Assembly: GCF_000759345.1 (NCBI RefSeq)
Contig: NZ_JPZL01000001.1
Location: forward strand, 1,116,001 to 1,180,000
DNA: 64,000 nucleotides
Direction: 5' to 3'
Source of the DNA: Litchfieldella xinjiangensis
GTDB lineage: Bacteria > Pseudomonadota > Gammaproteobacteria > Pseudomonadales > Halomonadaceae
Below, piece by piece: positions 51,302 through 61,251 of this stretch; position 1 is the first letter of the stretch, and each line of letters starts with the position of its first letter. The notes beneath the pieces are model-generated. The model made no database searches and was not told the origin of the DNA. It was given only the letters and a program-made list of their open reading frames with translations. The translations under genes were made by a program, and so were the position numbers.

Positions 51302-52711
51302 ATGGTACGCATCGACAAGAAAGCGACCCGCCTCTACGTGTTGGATACCAACGTCCTGATCCATGACCCCGCCGCGCTCTACCAGTTCGAGGAACATGAC
51401 GTGGTCATCCCCATGACCGTCCTCGAAGAGCTCGACAAGCACAAGAACGGCATTCGCGAGATTGCTCGCACCGCCCGGCAAGTCAGCCGTACCCTGTCCG
51501 ACCTCACCAACCGGGTCGGCATCGACGAGATCCAGGCCGGCATTCCGCTGCCTGATTCCATCGGCCCCACCGGCCGCCTGCGTTTCCTCTGCTACAACGA
51601 CCTGAAGCCGCTCGAACATCTTGAGGACTCCCCCGACAACCGAATCCTGGCCGAGACCTGCCGCCTGCGCGATGAGCGCCCGGACGCCTCGGTCATCCTG
51701 GTCACCAAGGACATCAACCTGCGGGTCAAGGCAGCCGCGCTCAACGTGCCGGTGGAGGATTACCTCAACGATCGGGTGTTCTCCGACAGCGATGCGATGA
51801 TCGAAGGGGCCAAGATCTACGCCCCCGTCGCGGAGGCCAGCAACCTGTGGGAAACACTCGACGTGGAGGTCGAGGTCGAGCGGGTCGATCACCACACCTT
51901 CTACCAGCTGCGTGGCGAACTGCCCGCGGACTGGCACGTGGGGATGCTGGTGTCCGACAGTGAGAACGGTGCCGACTTCGAAGCCATCGTGCGCGAGCTG
52001 ACGCCTAGCGGCGCTCGCCTGCAACTGCTCACCAACTACCGCCACCATGCCGGGGTGTGGGGCGTGCATGCTCACGACAGTCGCCAGAACTTCACCCTCA
52101 ACCTGCTGATGGACCCCGAGATCGATTTCGTGACCATTGCCGGCAATGCCGGCACCGGCAAGACCTTCATGACGCTTGCGGCAGCGTTCCAGCAAACCCT
52201 GGACGGCAAGCAGTTCGAACGCATCGTGTTTACCCGCGCCCCGATTCCCATGGGCGAGGACATCGGCTTCCTGCCAGGTACCGAGGAGGAGAAGATGTCG
52301 CCGTGGATGGGGGCCTTCCACGACAACATGGATAACCTGCTGCGCGACGAGAAGGATGGCACCTCGAGCTGGAGCGAGGGCGCCACGCGCCAGTTGATCG
52401 GTTCACGGGTACAGATACGCTCGCCGACATTCATGCGCGGGCGCACCCTGAACGACACCTTCCTGATCATCGACGAGGCGCAGAACTTCACGCCCAAGCA
52501 GCTCAAGGCCTTGATCTCGCGTGCGGGGCGTAATACCAAGATCGTGTGCCTGGGGAACGTCGGGCAGATCGACACCCCCTACTTGACCGCCAATACCTGC
52601 GGCATGGCTGCCGTGGTGGAACGCTTCCGCGATTGGCCGCATGCCGGCCATATCACCCTGCGCAGCGTGGAGCGTTCACGCCTGGCGCTGGCCGCCGAAG
52701 AATTGCTCTGA
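51302..52711 (+). CDS. phoH: PhoH-family ATPase with N-terminal PIN domain
   Basis: The start at 51302 (MVRIDKKATRLYV) matches the family N terminus. AAGGAG lies 11 bases upstream, rather far; ATGs at 51251 and 51227 are alternatives. The PIN nuclease domain (residues about 10-150; 'LYVLDTNVLIHDP', 'VLEELDKHK', 'ILVTKDINLRVKA') is followed by the PhoH helicase-like domain with Walker A 'GNAGTGKTFM' and Walker B 'FLIIDEAQNFTP'. Such PIN-PhoH proteins unwind and cut RNA. Confidence 0.92.
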   Translation: MVRIDKKATRLYVLDTNVLIHDPAALYQFEEHDVVIPMTVLEELDKHKNGIREIARTARQVSRTLSDLTNRVGIDEIQAGIPLPDSIGPTGRLRFLCYNDLKPLEHLEDSPDNRILAETCRLRDERPDASVILVTKDINLRVKAAALNVPVEDYLNDRVFSDSDAMIEGAKIYAPVAEASNLWETLDVEVEVERVDHHTFYQLRGELPADWHVGMLVSDSENGADFEAIVRELTPSGARLQLLTNYRHHAGVWGVHAHDSRQNFTLNLLMDPEIDFVTIAGNAGTGKTFMTLAAAFQQTLDGKQFERIVFTRAPIPMGEDIGFLPGTEEEKMSPWMGAFHDNMDNLLRDEKDGTSSWSEGATRQLIGSRVQIRSPTFMRGRTLNDTFLIIDEAQNFTPKQLKALISRAGRNTKIVCLGNVGQIDTPYLTANTCGMAAVVERFRDWPHAGHITLRSVERSRLALAAEELL

Positions 52712-52746
52712 CCCATCGGCTTTCAATAACCCGACCAACCTCGCTC

Positions 52747-52769
52747 AGCGCCCCATCAGGGGCGCTTTT
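52747..52769 (+). terminator. Rho-independent terminator after phoH
   Basis: agcgcccc and ggggcgct form an 8-bp stem with a 4-nt loop, followed by TTTT. Confidence 0.9.
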
Positions 52770-52801
52770 CTATGTTGAGGTGTTTGTATTTCGAAGTGCA
52801 C

Positions 52802-54613
52802 CTACCAAAGATAAAGCGCGACACCGAGCCCCACTGCGACACCCAGCATGATCAGCGGTGCCCAGCGCATGAGCCGCTCATCGCCCCATGATTGAAAGAC
52901 GAGCCCCCGGTCCGTGGTGTGGCTCACTCCGCGAGAAAGCCCCGTGCTGCCGGTCTTGTAGACGCGGGTCAACGCATCCACCGCTGATAGAACGATCCGC
53001 TGAATAGTCGTTCCCATAATCGCGTAGGGCCACCATAGATCCCCCGCCGGCAGGCGTTCCAGCCGCTCGATGAGCTCGGCCCCCTTGCGCTGACGCGACA
53101 GTGCCCAGGCAACCAGCGCCAGAAGCATGCCCACAGCGAACGGCCACAGCAGGCTTTTCAGTTCCTTCACCGGAGGCAGCTTGGGCTGCCCTTCGGGCAG
53201 GGGCAGCCACCACGGCACGCTCGCTGCCAGCACGACACACGCGACCCAGGCCAGCGTCATCGGTCCGGGTGCCGGGGCAACGTCATCCTGCCGGGCTTGT
53301 CGCCAACTAATGTTCTGTCGCCACAGGGCACGCGCGACCAGGATCGTGGTACCGACCGCCGCGCCGCTCAGAGCATGGGCGATCAGCGAAGCATCATGCT
53401 CGGAGAGCGCCGACTTGAAGGCATACTTGCTGACCAGGCCGCTGGCCAGGGCGCCGCTGAGCGACAGTGCGGGCAGCACCAGCAATCCCCACACCAGCCA
53501 GGAGGGCAGTCGCGGCGGATGCTCAGTGATTCCCACGCCCAGGAACAGCGCCCCCTTGGTGAGCCCATGATGGACCGCGAAGAGAATCACCGCCGGGGCC
53601 AGCGCCGGCCACGCCTCGGGCTTGTATAGACCGACGCCGAACAGGGTCGTTAACATGCCCATCTGGCTGATGCTGGAATACGCCAGTACAGCCTTGGGGT
53701 GGCGTTGCGTCACCCCATACAGGGCCGCCAGGTAGGCACCGGCGAGCCCCGCAATCAACACGGCCTTGCCCAGGGATTCGAACGTCACGTCGCCCAACGG
53801 CAGGGTCTGCCACCAGCCGATCATGCCAGCCTTGATCATCGCCCCGCTGAGCACGGCACTGGCTGGGGTGGGCGCCACGGGGTGCGCCAGCGGCAACCAT
53901 ACATGCACCAGCACCACGCCCGCCTTGACGCCGAGCCCCAGCCACAACAGCGTGGCGATGGTTGCGCCTCGGGGCGATGCGGCCACCGCCTCGCGCAGGC
54001 CCGTCAGGGTCAGGGTCTGGGCTTCGCCCGCCGCCCACAGGATCCCGCCCAGGAACACCGCCTCGCCAAGCACCGCCATGAGCAGGTAAGCGCGCCCGGC
54101 ATGACGCGACTCGCGCGTGCCGTCATGCACGACCAGGGCATAGGCGGCAAAACTCATCAGGGTGAAGCCGGTATAGAAGCTGGCGATATCCTCGGCCACG
54201 ATCAGCAACAGGTTGCCGGTCAGGGTCAAGGGCCAGCACACCAGCAACACGAGCAGGCGTCGGCCGCTGGCCAGGTCTCCGCCCTTGGCGTTGTCGATCT
54301 CTTCGGCAAGATACCCCCGCGCGTAAAGCCCCGAGAGGAACCAGAGCAGGGCCGTGAATCCCAACAGGGCCCGTCGCCAGCCATCCAGCACCCATTCGCC
54401 GCCCAGCAACCAGCCCTCGATTTCCAGTGTGCCCGACGACGCCAGGAAGACGATGAGAAGCGCGGGCAAGGGCGCGCTCAGCCATAGCGGCGACAACGAC
54501 AACCGCCGGATCGTGCCTTGACGCCAGGCCAGGCCCATCTGCCCCAGGGCAATGGCCAACGGCCAGGCGATCGCTACCGCCAGTCCAGCCGATGCCGGTA
54601 TCCAGCCCATCAT
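52802..54613 (-). CDS. Complex I/Mrp antiporter-like subunit (NuoL/HyfB-related), third gene
   Basis: The start at 54613 (MMGWIPASAG) has AGGAG and overlaps the previous gene's stop. The 603-residue protein has about 14 membrane segments and the proton-antiporter core with 'KAGVVLVHVWLPLAHPVAPTPAS' in segments, 'GAMIKAGMIGWW' and 'LAYSSISQMGML'. The Lys residues of the channel are present. By eye the TM5 Glu of NuoL/M is replaced ('FYTGFTLMSF'), which may alter proton handling. It is the last of three related genes. Confidence 0.82.
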   Translation of the reverse strand: MMGWIPASAGLAVAIAWPLAIALGQMGLAWRQGTIRRLSLSPLWLSAPLPALLIVFLASSGTLEIEGWLLGGEWVLDGWRRALLGFTALLWFLSGLYARGYLAEEIDNAKGGDLASGRRLLVLLVCWPLTLTGNLLLIVAEDIASFYTGFTLMSFAAYALVVHDGTRESRHAGRAYLLMAVLGEAVFLGGILWAAGEAQTLTLTGLREAVAASPRGATIATLLWLGLGVKAGVVLVHVWLPLAHPVAPTPASAVLSGAMIKAGMIGWWQTLPLGDVTFESLGKAVLIAGLAGAYLAALYGVTQRHPKAVLAYSSISQMGMLTTLFGVGLYKPEAWPALAPAVILFAVHHGLTKGALFLGVGITEHPPRLPSWLVWGLLVLPALSLSGALASGLVSKYAFKSALSEHDASLIAHALSGAAVGTTILVARALWRQNISWRQARQDDVAPAPGPMTLAWVACVVLAASVPWWLPLPEGQPKLPPVKELKSLLWPFAVGMLLALVAWALSRQRKGAELIERLERLPAGDLWWPYAIMGTTIQRIVLSAVDALTRVYKTGSTGLSRGVSHTTDRGLVFQSWGDERLMRWAPLIMLGVAVGLGVALYLW

Positions 54614-56118
54614 GGCACGTACTCCTGATTGACGATCAGCGTGGCCCACTGCAGCGGACTGAACGGCACACCTGCGAGCATCCCCGCCAGCAAGCTGAAG
54701 ACGGCCGTGGCGATGGCCGGACCCATTAGCCAGTAAGACGTTTCAAGTCCCCCGGCCAGGCGGGCCTCGGGCCAGCGATCGAGCTCGTCGTGCGGCGCGG
54801 GCTTGAACCACAGCCGATAGATGACGGGCAGGAAGTACGCCGCATTGAGTATCGTGCTGAGCATCAATACAACAATCACCCAGGTCATGCCCGACTCCAG
54901 CGCCGCCATGCCCAGGTACCATTTGCTGATGAAACCCGCGACGGGGGGGATGCCAATCATGCCCAGCGCCCCGATCGTGAAGGCCAGGCTGGTGACCGGC
55001 ATGCGCCAACCCACCCCATCAAGTTCTTCGATACGGTGGATATCCAGTTCCTGAGCGTAATTGCCGGCACAGAAAAACAGCGTGGACTTCATCAGCCCCT
55101 GATGCAGCAAGTGGGACATGGCCGCGATGGTGCCCATGGGCCCGAAAAGCGCGATGCCCAGCACGATATAGGAGACCTGGCTAACCGTGGAGTAGGCCAG
55201 CAGCCGCTTGATGTCGCTCTGCGCCATGGCGCGCAGCGAACCATAGATGATGGTGAAGGAGGCGATGATGGCCAGCCCGGCCAGGACCCCGATCTGCTGG
55301 GCGAAACCCAGGCCATAGACGTCATAGATCACGCGCACGATCCCGAAGGCCCCCGCCTTGACCACGGCCACCGCATGCAGCAACGCGCTCACCGGCGCGG
55401 GGGCCACCATGGCCTGGGGAAGCCAGCCGTGCAGCGGCACCAGGGCCGCCTTGACGCCCAGCCCCCCCACGAGCAACGCGAAGGTCACGATAAGGGCGGG
55501 GGTGTGCTCGGCATCCATCTGGTCGAGCTGGCCCTCACCGAACACCACGTCACCCGCCAGTACCTGAAGCGACACCATGCCGACCAGCAGCACCACGCCG
55601 CCGCCCAGGGTATAGCGCAGGTAGATGGCCCCTGCCTTGAGCGCCTGGGGCGTGCCACGATGCACGATGAGCGGGTATGTCGAGAGCGTCAGCAGTTCAT
55701 AGAACAGCAGGAAGGTGAAGAGATTGGCCGACAGCGCGATCCCCAGCGTACTGCCGACACAGAGACTGAAGAAGCCGAAGAAGCGCTTGCGGTTGGGTGA
55801 CTTCTCCAGGTAACCCACGGCATAGATCGTCGTGCAAAACCATAACAGCGAGGACAAGCCGGCGAACATCAGTCCCAGGGCATCGGCCCGCAGCCGGAAA
55901 CTGACGGTTTCCATCACGGTGAACGACAGCGCGAAATCGCGCCCATTCGCGACGCCCCACACCATGAACATGACCAGCGACAGCTTGACGACCGCTGCCA
56001 CCATATTTACCAGGGTGCGCAGGGTGCGCTGTTCCTCGGGAATCAGAAAGATGAGCGGTGCTGCGACGAACGAGACCAGCAGGGCCGTGAGCAGGATTAG
56101 CGTGTCGAGATTCACCAT
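54610..56118 (-). CDS. Complex I/Mrp antiporter-like subunit (MnhD/NuoM-related), second gene
   Basis: The 502-residue membrane protein has 'LLFYELLTLSTYPLIVHRGT' with the TM5 Glu, 'LHGWLPQAMVAPAPVSALLHA', 'AVVKAGAFGIVR' and 'LLAYSTVSQVSYIVLG'. It is the most complete antiporter-like member of the three. It overlaps the genes on both sides by a few bases. Proton or sodium translocation is known for the family. Confidence 0.85.
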   Translation of the reverse strand: MVNLDTLILLTALLVSFVAAPLIFLIPEEQRTLRTLVNMVAAVVKLSLVMFMVWGVANGRDFALSFTVMETVSFRLRADALGLMFAGLSSLLWFCTTIYAVGYLEKSPNRKRFFGFFSLCVGSTLGIALSANLFTFLLFYELLTLSTYPLIVHRGTPQALKAGAIYLRYTLGGGVVLLVGMVSLQVLAGDVVFGEGQLDQMDAEHTPALIVTFALLVGGLGVKAALVPLHGWLPQAMVAPAPVSALLHAVAVVKAGAFGIVRVIYDVYGLGFAQQIGVLAGLAIIASFTIIYGSLRAMAQSDIKRLLAYSTVSQVSYIVLGIALFGPMGTIAAMSHLLHQGLMKSTLFFCAGNYAQELDIHRIEELDGVGWRMPVTSLAFTIGALGMIGIPPVAGFISKWYLGMAALESGMTWVIVVLMLSTILNAAYFLPVIYRLWFKPAPHDELDRWPEARLAGGLETSYWLMGPAIATAVFSLLAGMLAGVPFSPLQWATLIVNQEYVP

Positions 56119-57362
56119 GGCCCCTCCATGCGCAACAGCGATAGGGGCCAGTCCGCCAATAGCCCCAGGAACAGGGCCGACAGGGCCAGCCCCAAGGCAA
56201 TCAGGTCGAGCGTCAACGGAGGCGACTGATAACGGGATTTCGATTCCTGATCATCGACGAAGCAATGGCGGAAGAGACGAAACATGTAGGCAGCGCTGAG
56301 CAAGGTGCCGAGCACCAGGGCCACGCCCCACTGCCACTGGCCACTGATGAATACGGCATGCAAAAGCAGCCACTTGGCGACGAAACCACCGCTCGGCGGC
56401 ATGCCCATGATGCTGACCCCAGCCAGGCCCAGGGTCAAAAGCGGTAGTGGCAAGCGCGTGCTCACCCCCGACAGCCCCTTGAGATCGTCCCGCCCCATGC
56501 CCAGCACCAGGTTACCGGCTGCCATGAACATGGCCGCCTTGGCCAGCGCATGGTTGAGTGCCAGCAGCCAGGTACTCTCCCAGGCCAGCCGGGTCACGGT
56601 CTCGCCCGTGCCGGTGGACAGCGGAAAGAACAACAACAGATAACCCATCTGCGCCACGGTGGAGAACGCCACGACCCGCTTGAGGTCCTCCTGTTGCCAG
56701 GCCATGACACTCCCCCAGACGATGGACAGCATGCCCAGCGCGCCGATCAGCTGCGCCGCGTGCCAAGCCCCGGCGCCCAATACCAGCCACAGCTGGACCG
56801 CCACATATAAAGAGGCCTTGAGCACCAGCGTGGAGTGAATGGCGCTGACCGGCGTCCAGGCCGACCCGTGGGCCGGGGGCATCCAGCCGTGCAGGGGAAA
56901 CGCGGCTGCCTTGAGCAACAGGCCGGAGAGCATCAGCCCCAGGGCAACGCCTCCCCGGGTCGTGAGCTCATTTCCGTCCAACTCGCTCAGCGCCAGGGTG
57001 GCATGCTCGAGATAGAGCAATAGCATGCCGACCAGGAGCAGGGACGATGCCGACAAGGTAAAGATCAAGTAGCGCCGACTGGCCTCCCGGGCCGCATCCG
57101 TGCCAGCCAGGCGCATCAATAGCACCGCGCTCAGCCCGGCCGTGTCCAGCGCGAGGTAGATCGGCACGAGATGATCGAACAGCCACACCAGCGCGAGGCC
57201 GATTGCCAGTACCGTGAGTAGCGGTAGCCACCACCGAGCACGGGAGGCTTCGACCTGCTCCACTTGCAGGTACTTCACCCCATAGACGCCGCTGGCCAGA
57301 CAGACAATGGCCGTCATGCCCAGCAGCAGCCAGGAAAGCCCACTCTCGGGCAAGGTAATCAT
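56112..57362 (-). CDS. Complex I/Mrp antiporter-like subunit (short NuoM/N type), first gene
   Basis: The 416-residue protein is shorter than its partners but keeps 'FPLHGWMPPAHGSAWTPVSAI', 'STLVLKASLYVAVQLW' and 'VAFSTVAQMGYLLLF'. The TM5 acid may be an Asp ('YLALDTAGLS'). The ribosome site is weak. It opens a three-gene operon with overlaps of 4-7 bp. No MnhB, C, E, F or G, no DabA and no hydrogenase or peripheral complex I gene is present. Confidence 0.82.
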   Translation of the reverse strand: MITLPESGLSWLLLGMTAIVCLASGVYGVKYLQVEQVEASRARWWLPLLTVLAIGLALVWLFDHLVPIYLALDTAGLSAVLLMRLAGTDAAREASRRYLIFTLSASSLLLVGMLLLYLEHATLALSELDGNELTTRGGVALGLMLSGLLLKAAAFPLHGWMPPAHGSAWTPVSAIHSTLVLKASLYVAVQLWLVLGAGAWHAAQLIGALGMLSIVWGSVMAWQQEDLKRVVAFSTVAQMGYLLLFFPLSTGTGETVTRLAWESTWLLALNHALAKAAMFMAAGNLVLGMGRDDLKGLSGVSTRLPLPLLTLGLAGVSIMGMPPSGGFVAKWLLLHAVFISGQWQWGVALVLGTLLSAAYMFRLFRHCFVDDQESKSRYQSPPLTLDLIALGLALSALFLGLLADWPLSLLRMEGPW

Positions 57363-57461
57363 CGAAGCGACACCACGTCCCTGTACATAACCCGATCCTC
57401 CATGATGGGGCTGGTTCCGTTCATGACCCTAGCGTTTCAGCATCTGCAGGGTCGCCTACCG

Positions 57462-58088
57462 TCAAGCACGCCGCAGGATCAGGCTGAGATTGTTGGCCGG
57501 CATCTCGTATACCCGGTCCAGCTCAAGCCCGTACGTTTCAGCCAGGGCCGTGACCGCTTCCAGGTCACGAATGCCCCATCGAGCATCGCGCTGCTTGAGG
57601 TCCTCGTCGAACGCGGCGTTACTGGGCGCCGTATGCTGCCCTCCACGCCGGTAAGGCCCGTAAAGAAACAGCACGCCTCCTTGGGGCAGGCGTTCCCCCG
57701 CTTCGGCCAATAACGCCTCGCTCGCTTCCCACGGCGCGATATGCAGCATATTGATACAGACTAGCGCATCGAAGGGCGATACCGCCCAAGGGCGTTGGGT
57801 CACGTCGAGCCGCAAGGGGGCTTCCAGGTTATCCGGCCCGGATTCGCGCCAGGCCGCAACCGACGCGACGGCGCGCGGGCTGGGGTCGCTGGGCTGCCAG
57901 GTGAGCCGGGGCAACCGCTGTGCGAAATAGAGCGCATGCTCGCCACTCCCGCTGGCGATTTCCAGCACCCGGCCGCTTTCGGGCAGGTGCTGGGCGAGAA
58001 TATTGAAGATCGGCTCGCGGTTACGCTGCGTCGCCGGACTCGACAACCGCCGGTCGGGCTGGGAAGACAAAGAATCGAGCGTATCCAT
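57462..58088 (-). CDS. DUF938 SAM-dependent methyltransferase-like protein
   Basis: The start at 58088 (MDTLDSLSSQ) has GGAGG nine bases upstream. The 208-residue Rossmann protein has the SAM motif 'VLEIASGSGEHALYFAQRLP', 'WQPSDPSPRA' and 'VCINMLHIAPW', as in DUF938. The substrate is unknown. It lies 17 bp after the esterase gene and probably shares its message. Confidence 0.85.
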   Translation of the reverse strand: MDTLDSLSSQPDRRLSSPATQRNREPIFNILAQHLPESGRVLEIASGSGEHALYFAQRLPRLTWQPSDPSPRAVASVAAWRESGPDNLEAPLRLDVTQRPWAVSPFDALVCINMLHIAPWEASEALLAEAGERLPQGGVLFLYGPYRRGGQHTAPSNAAFDEDLKQRDARWGIRDLEAVTALAETYGLELDRVYEMPANNLSLILRRA

Positions 58089-58105
58089 GGCGTGGCGCCT
58101 CCCCT

Positions 58106-58777
58106 TCACTCACTTCCCAGGCGTTCGGCCAGCCAGGGGCCGATGTCGGCGATCTGCTGTGGGCAGAGCGCGTGCTGCATGGGATAGGTGCGGTAGTTTA
58201 CGGCATAGCCTATCTCGCGGGCCCGCTCGGCCCCGGCACGCCCCAGGCTTTCCGGCACGACCGGGTCGAAGGTGCCATGGTGCACCTCGATCGCCAGGTC
58301 CCGGTTGGCCTCGTGGGTCGTGATGCTGTCGGCCGTGGCGAAGTAAGTGGAAAGCGCCAGCAGACCGGCCAGTGGCTGTGGGTAAGTCAATGCCGCTTCG
58401 TAAGCGACCGCCCCACCCTGCGAAAAGCCCGCCAGGATGATCCGCTCGCTGGGGATGCCCTTGTCGATCTGATCGTCGATCAGGGCCTGAATGCGCTTGG
58501 CCGAGGCCTTGAGCTGCGCTTCGTCGACGCGCCGCCCCAGGTTCATCTCGAGAATGTCGTACCAGGCCGGCATGACCATGCCACCATTGATGGTGACGGG
58601 CAGGCGCGGTGCATGTGGCAGCACGAAACGCACAGCACGCCCCTTGGGCAGGGCGATGGCGGGCACCAGGGGTTCGAGGTCATGGCCATCGGCGCCCAGG
58701 CCATGCAGCAGAATGACGCAACTATCGGCGGGCTGGCCCTGCCGGGGTTCGATGACCAACTCGCTGGGTCGACTCAT
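58106..58777 (-). CDS. Carboxylesterase/phospholipase-type serine hydrolase
   Basis: The 223-residue alpha/beta hydrolase has 'CVILLHGLGADGHDLEPLVPA', the nucleophile elbow 'GFSQGGAVAYEAAL', Asp in 'HGTFDPVVP' and His in 'YPMQHALCPQQ'. This fits the EstB/acyl-protein thioesterase-like family. It hydrolyses short-chain esters in the cytoplasm. Confidence 0.9.
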   Translation of the reverse strand: MSRPSELVIEPRQGQPADSCVILLHGLGADGHDLEPLVPAIALPKGRAVRFVLPHAPRLPVTINGGMVMPAWYDILEMNLGRRVDEAQLKASAKRIQALIDDQIDKGIPSERIILAGFSQGGAVAYEAALTYPQPLAGLLALSTYFATADSITTHEANRDLAIEVHHGTFDPVVPESLGRAGAERAREIGYAVNYRTYPMQHALCPQQIADIGPWLAERLGSE

Positions 58778-58873
58778 GGGTTAACGCTCCGGAAATCATT
58801 TCCCGATACCCTAACCCAAGGCACGCCTGGCAGCGAGCCCGCCCTGTCGCAAGGCCGATGAAAGAGGGCCTTG

Positions 58874-60643
58874 TCAGAACGGCCATACGAAGGGAATCAC
58901 CATCAAGGCCACAGCGCCCACGATCAGGTTGAGCAACCCACCCACGCGCAGGTAATCGCTGAAGTGGTAGCCCCCCGGGCCGTAGACCATCAGGTTGGTC
59001 TGGTAACCGATGGGGGTGATGAAGCTCGCCGAGGCCGCAAACATCAAGGCCACGACATAGGGCATCGGGCTCACCCCCAGGCTCTCGGCACTCGACATGA
59101 TGATGGGAAAGGTGATCACGGCAGCGGCATTGTTGGTGACCATCTCGGTCAGCAATGCCACCAGCACATAGGTGCCAATCAACAGCAACAAGGGATCGCC
59201 ACCGGCCAGCCCCAGCGCCGCCGAGGCCAGGGCAGCCGCCGCCCCCGAGCTCTGCAGGGCGGCCCCCAGCCCGAACGATGCGGCAATCGTCAGCAACACC
59301 TGGGTATCCAGCCCCCGCTTGGCGGCACCGATGCTGCAGCACCCACTGGCCACCGATAGCGCTGCACCCAACATGGCTGCGTTGAGCATGCTCATCACGC
59401 CCGACGTGGCCAGCGCCACCACACCCAACAGCAGGCTCCAGGCCAGCCAGGCCTTTTCGTGAACCGGCCTTGCCTGGCCATTGACCTGGCTGATCAACAG
59501 GAAATCCCGGGACTGTCGATGCCGCTCGATGAAGGGTGGACGCGCCTCGAGCAACAGGACGTCCGCCGGCTGCAGGCGAACCTGGCCGAGGTTACCCGCG
59601 ACCCGCTCGCCATTGCGACAGACAGCGAGCACAGCCGCACCGTACTGCGTACGGAAATGGCCTTCCCTTATTCGCTGGCCGACGAACTGGCACTGATCGG
59701 ACACCACCGCCTCGACCAGGCGTCGCTCGCGATAATCCTTCTCGAGGCTGGACTGACCATGCAATGACGGCACCAGCCCGCGTACCTGCTGAAGCTCGAC
59801 CGCCCCCGCCGAGGTACCGGCAAACACCAGCCGGTCGCACGCCTTGAGCTTCTCGCCAGGCCCCACCACGCTGACCACGTTGCCACCACGCTCGATCTCG
59901 ACCAGAAAGAGCTCTTGCAGATGGCGCAGGCCTGCCTCTTCAACCGTCTTGTCGACCAGCGGCCCCTGGGGGTCGATCTCCATTTCGATGGTGAATTCAC
60001 GAGGATTGTCGAAGGCCTGAGCGAGCCCGCGCCGCTCGGGAAGCAGCCGCCGGCCGATGAGCAGCAGATAGGTCAACCCGACCACCGCCACCGGCACGCC
60101 GACCCAGGCGATATCGAACAGCCCCATGGCCAGCGACGGGTAACGATCCATCAGCATGCCATTGACCACCAGGTTGGTGCTGGTGCCGAACAGCGTGACA
60201 GTGCCCCCCAGGATGGACGCAAAGCTCATCGGCATCAGGAATCGATGGGCCGGCAACGAGAGGCGCCGGCTCCAACTGAGTACCGCGGGGATATAGGTGG
60301 CCACGACCGGGGTGTTGTTGAGGAAAGCGCTCAGCGCGGCAACGGGAAGCAGAAGGCGCATCTGGGCGCTCCCCTCATGGCGTGGGCGGCCCAGCACATA
60401 GCGGATGATCAGGTCGATGCCCCCCGTCTCGCGAATGCTGGCCACCAGGACATACATGAACGCGACCGTGAACAGGCCCGTGTTGGAGAACCCCGCCAAT
60501 GCCTCCTGGGGACCGATGACCCCGAGCGTCAACAGCACGACCACCGCCCCGAGCAGGATCATGTCGGCACCCAGACGGGTGAAGGCCATCAGGGGGAAAA
60601 CCACGGAGACGACAAGAAGGGTCAGCCAGGCATCGAGCGACAT
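58874..60643 (-). CDS. SLC13/CitT-type anion permease with TrkA-C domains
   Basis: The start at 60643 (MSLDAWLTLL) begins at the first membrane segment; a GTG at 60670 is the alternative. The 589-residue protein has N- and C-terminal membrane halves ('AFLNNTPVVATYIPAVLSW', 'TNNAAAVITFPI' and 'GYQTNLMVYGPGGYHF', the SNT/TNL-type sodium-site motifs). Two TrkA-C (RCK_C) domains lie between them at about 205-370. Members carry sulfate, phosphate or dicarboxylates with sodium. The substrate is not predictable here. Confidence 0.88.
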   Translation of the reverse strand: MSLDAWLTLLVVSVVFPLMAFTRLGADMILLGAVVVLLTLGVIGPQEALAGFSNTGLFTVAFMYVLVASIRETGGIDLIIRYVLGRPRHEGSAQMRLLLPVAALSAFLNNTPVVATYIPAVLSWSRRLSLPAHRFLMPMSFASILGGTVTLFGTSTNLVVNGMLMDRYPSLAMGLFDIAWVGVPVAVVGLTYLLLIGRRLLPERRGLAQAFDNPREFTIEMEIDPQGPLVDKTVEEAGLRHLQELFLVEIERGGNVVSVVGPGEKLKACDRLVFAGTSAGAVELQQVRGLVPSLHGQSSLEKDYRERRLVEAVVSDQCQFVGQRIREGHFRTQYGAAVLAVCRNGERVAGNLGQVRLQPADVLLLEARPPFIERHRQSRDFLLISQVNGQARPVHEKAWLAWSLLLGVVALATSGVMSMLNAAMLGAALSVASGCCSIGAAKRGLDTQVLLTIAASFGLGAALQSSGAAAALASAALGLAGGDPLLLLIGTYVLVALLTEMVTNNAAAVITFPIIMSSAESLGVSPMPYVVALMFAASASFITPIGYQTNLMVYGPGGYHFSDYLRVGGLLNLIVGAVALMVIPFVWPF

Positions 60644-60775
60644 GCAGACGGGTCCAGAACCAGGAATCACATGTCGAGCATTGTGACCGTCGCTTTATAT
60701 ACTAGAAAGTTATTTCTAGAAATTTGTTTATCTTTAAATGGAATATAAAAGCGCGCTGTTTGCGTCAAAAACGAA

Positions 60776-60799
60776 CAAGGCCCGCCGAAGCGGGCCTTG
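60776..60799 (-). terminator. Rho-independent terminator after the cold-shock gene
   Basis: caaggcccgc and gcgggccttg form a 10-bp stem with loop cgaa. On the minus strand it is followed by TTCGTTTTT. Confidence 0.9.
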
Positions 60800-60837
60800 C
60801 TGTGGCTACCCGAGGTAGCGTATCAAGCGCGTCGCGT

Positions 60838-61044
60838 TTAGCTGACGACCTTGATGTTGGAAGCCTGGAGGCCTTTCTTACCCTGGGTCACTTCGTAGGA
60901 GACCTTCTGGCCGTCCTGCAGGGTCTTGAAGCCATCGGCTTGAATCTCGGAGAAGTGAGCGAACAGGTCGTCACCGTTATCGTCCGGAGAAATGAAGCCG
61001 TAGCCCTTGGAGTCGTTGAACCACTTCACTGTACCAGTTGCCAT
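60838..61044 (-). CDS. Cold-shock protein (CspA family)
   Basis: The 68-residue protein has the complete cold-shock fold, with RNP1 'KGYGFIS' and RNP2 'DLFAHFSE', and ends in '[12 protein letters not shown]'. AAGGA precedes the ATG. It binds single-stranded RNA and keeps it unfolded. About 200 bp of gene-free sequence upstream leaves room for the long 5' leader common in this family. Confidence 0.95.
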   Translation of the reverse strand: MATGTVKWFNDSKGYGFISPDDNGDDLFAHFSEIQADGFKTLQDGQKVSYEVTQGKKGLQASNIKVVS

Positions 61045-61251
61045 TATCTCTGTTCCTTAATAGCTGGTTGTTTATCGGGAAGGACCCGAGAACGTGGGTA
61101 AAACAAGGGAGTAGTCACCAGGCTACCGAAACGTTATGACAACTTTCGGACTGACGATATTCGACTTGCTAACCAACTACGCACATGCGAGCGCGCACCG
61201 TTGCCCCACGTCAATCGAAATTTAGCCTGTTTCTCGCGCTTTCGGTAGTGC

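Noticed and set aside
56112-57362. DabAB inorganic-carbon transporter
   Set aside because: DabB-like membrane subunits alone are present. No DUF2309 (DabA) gene is in the cluster.
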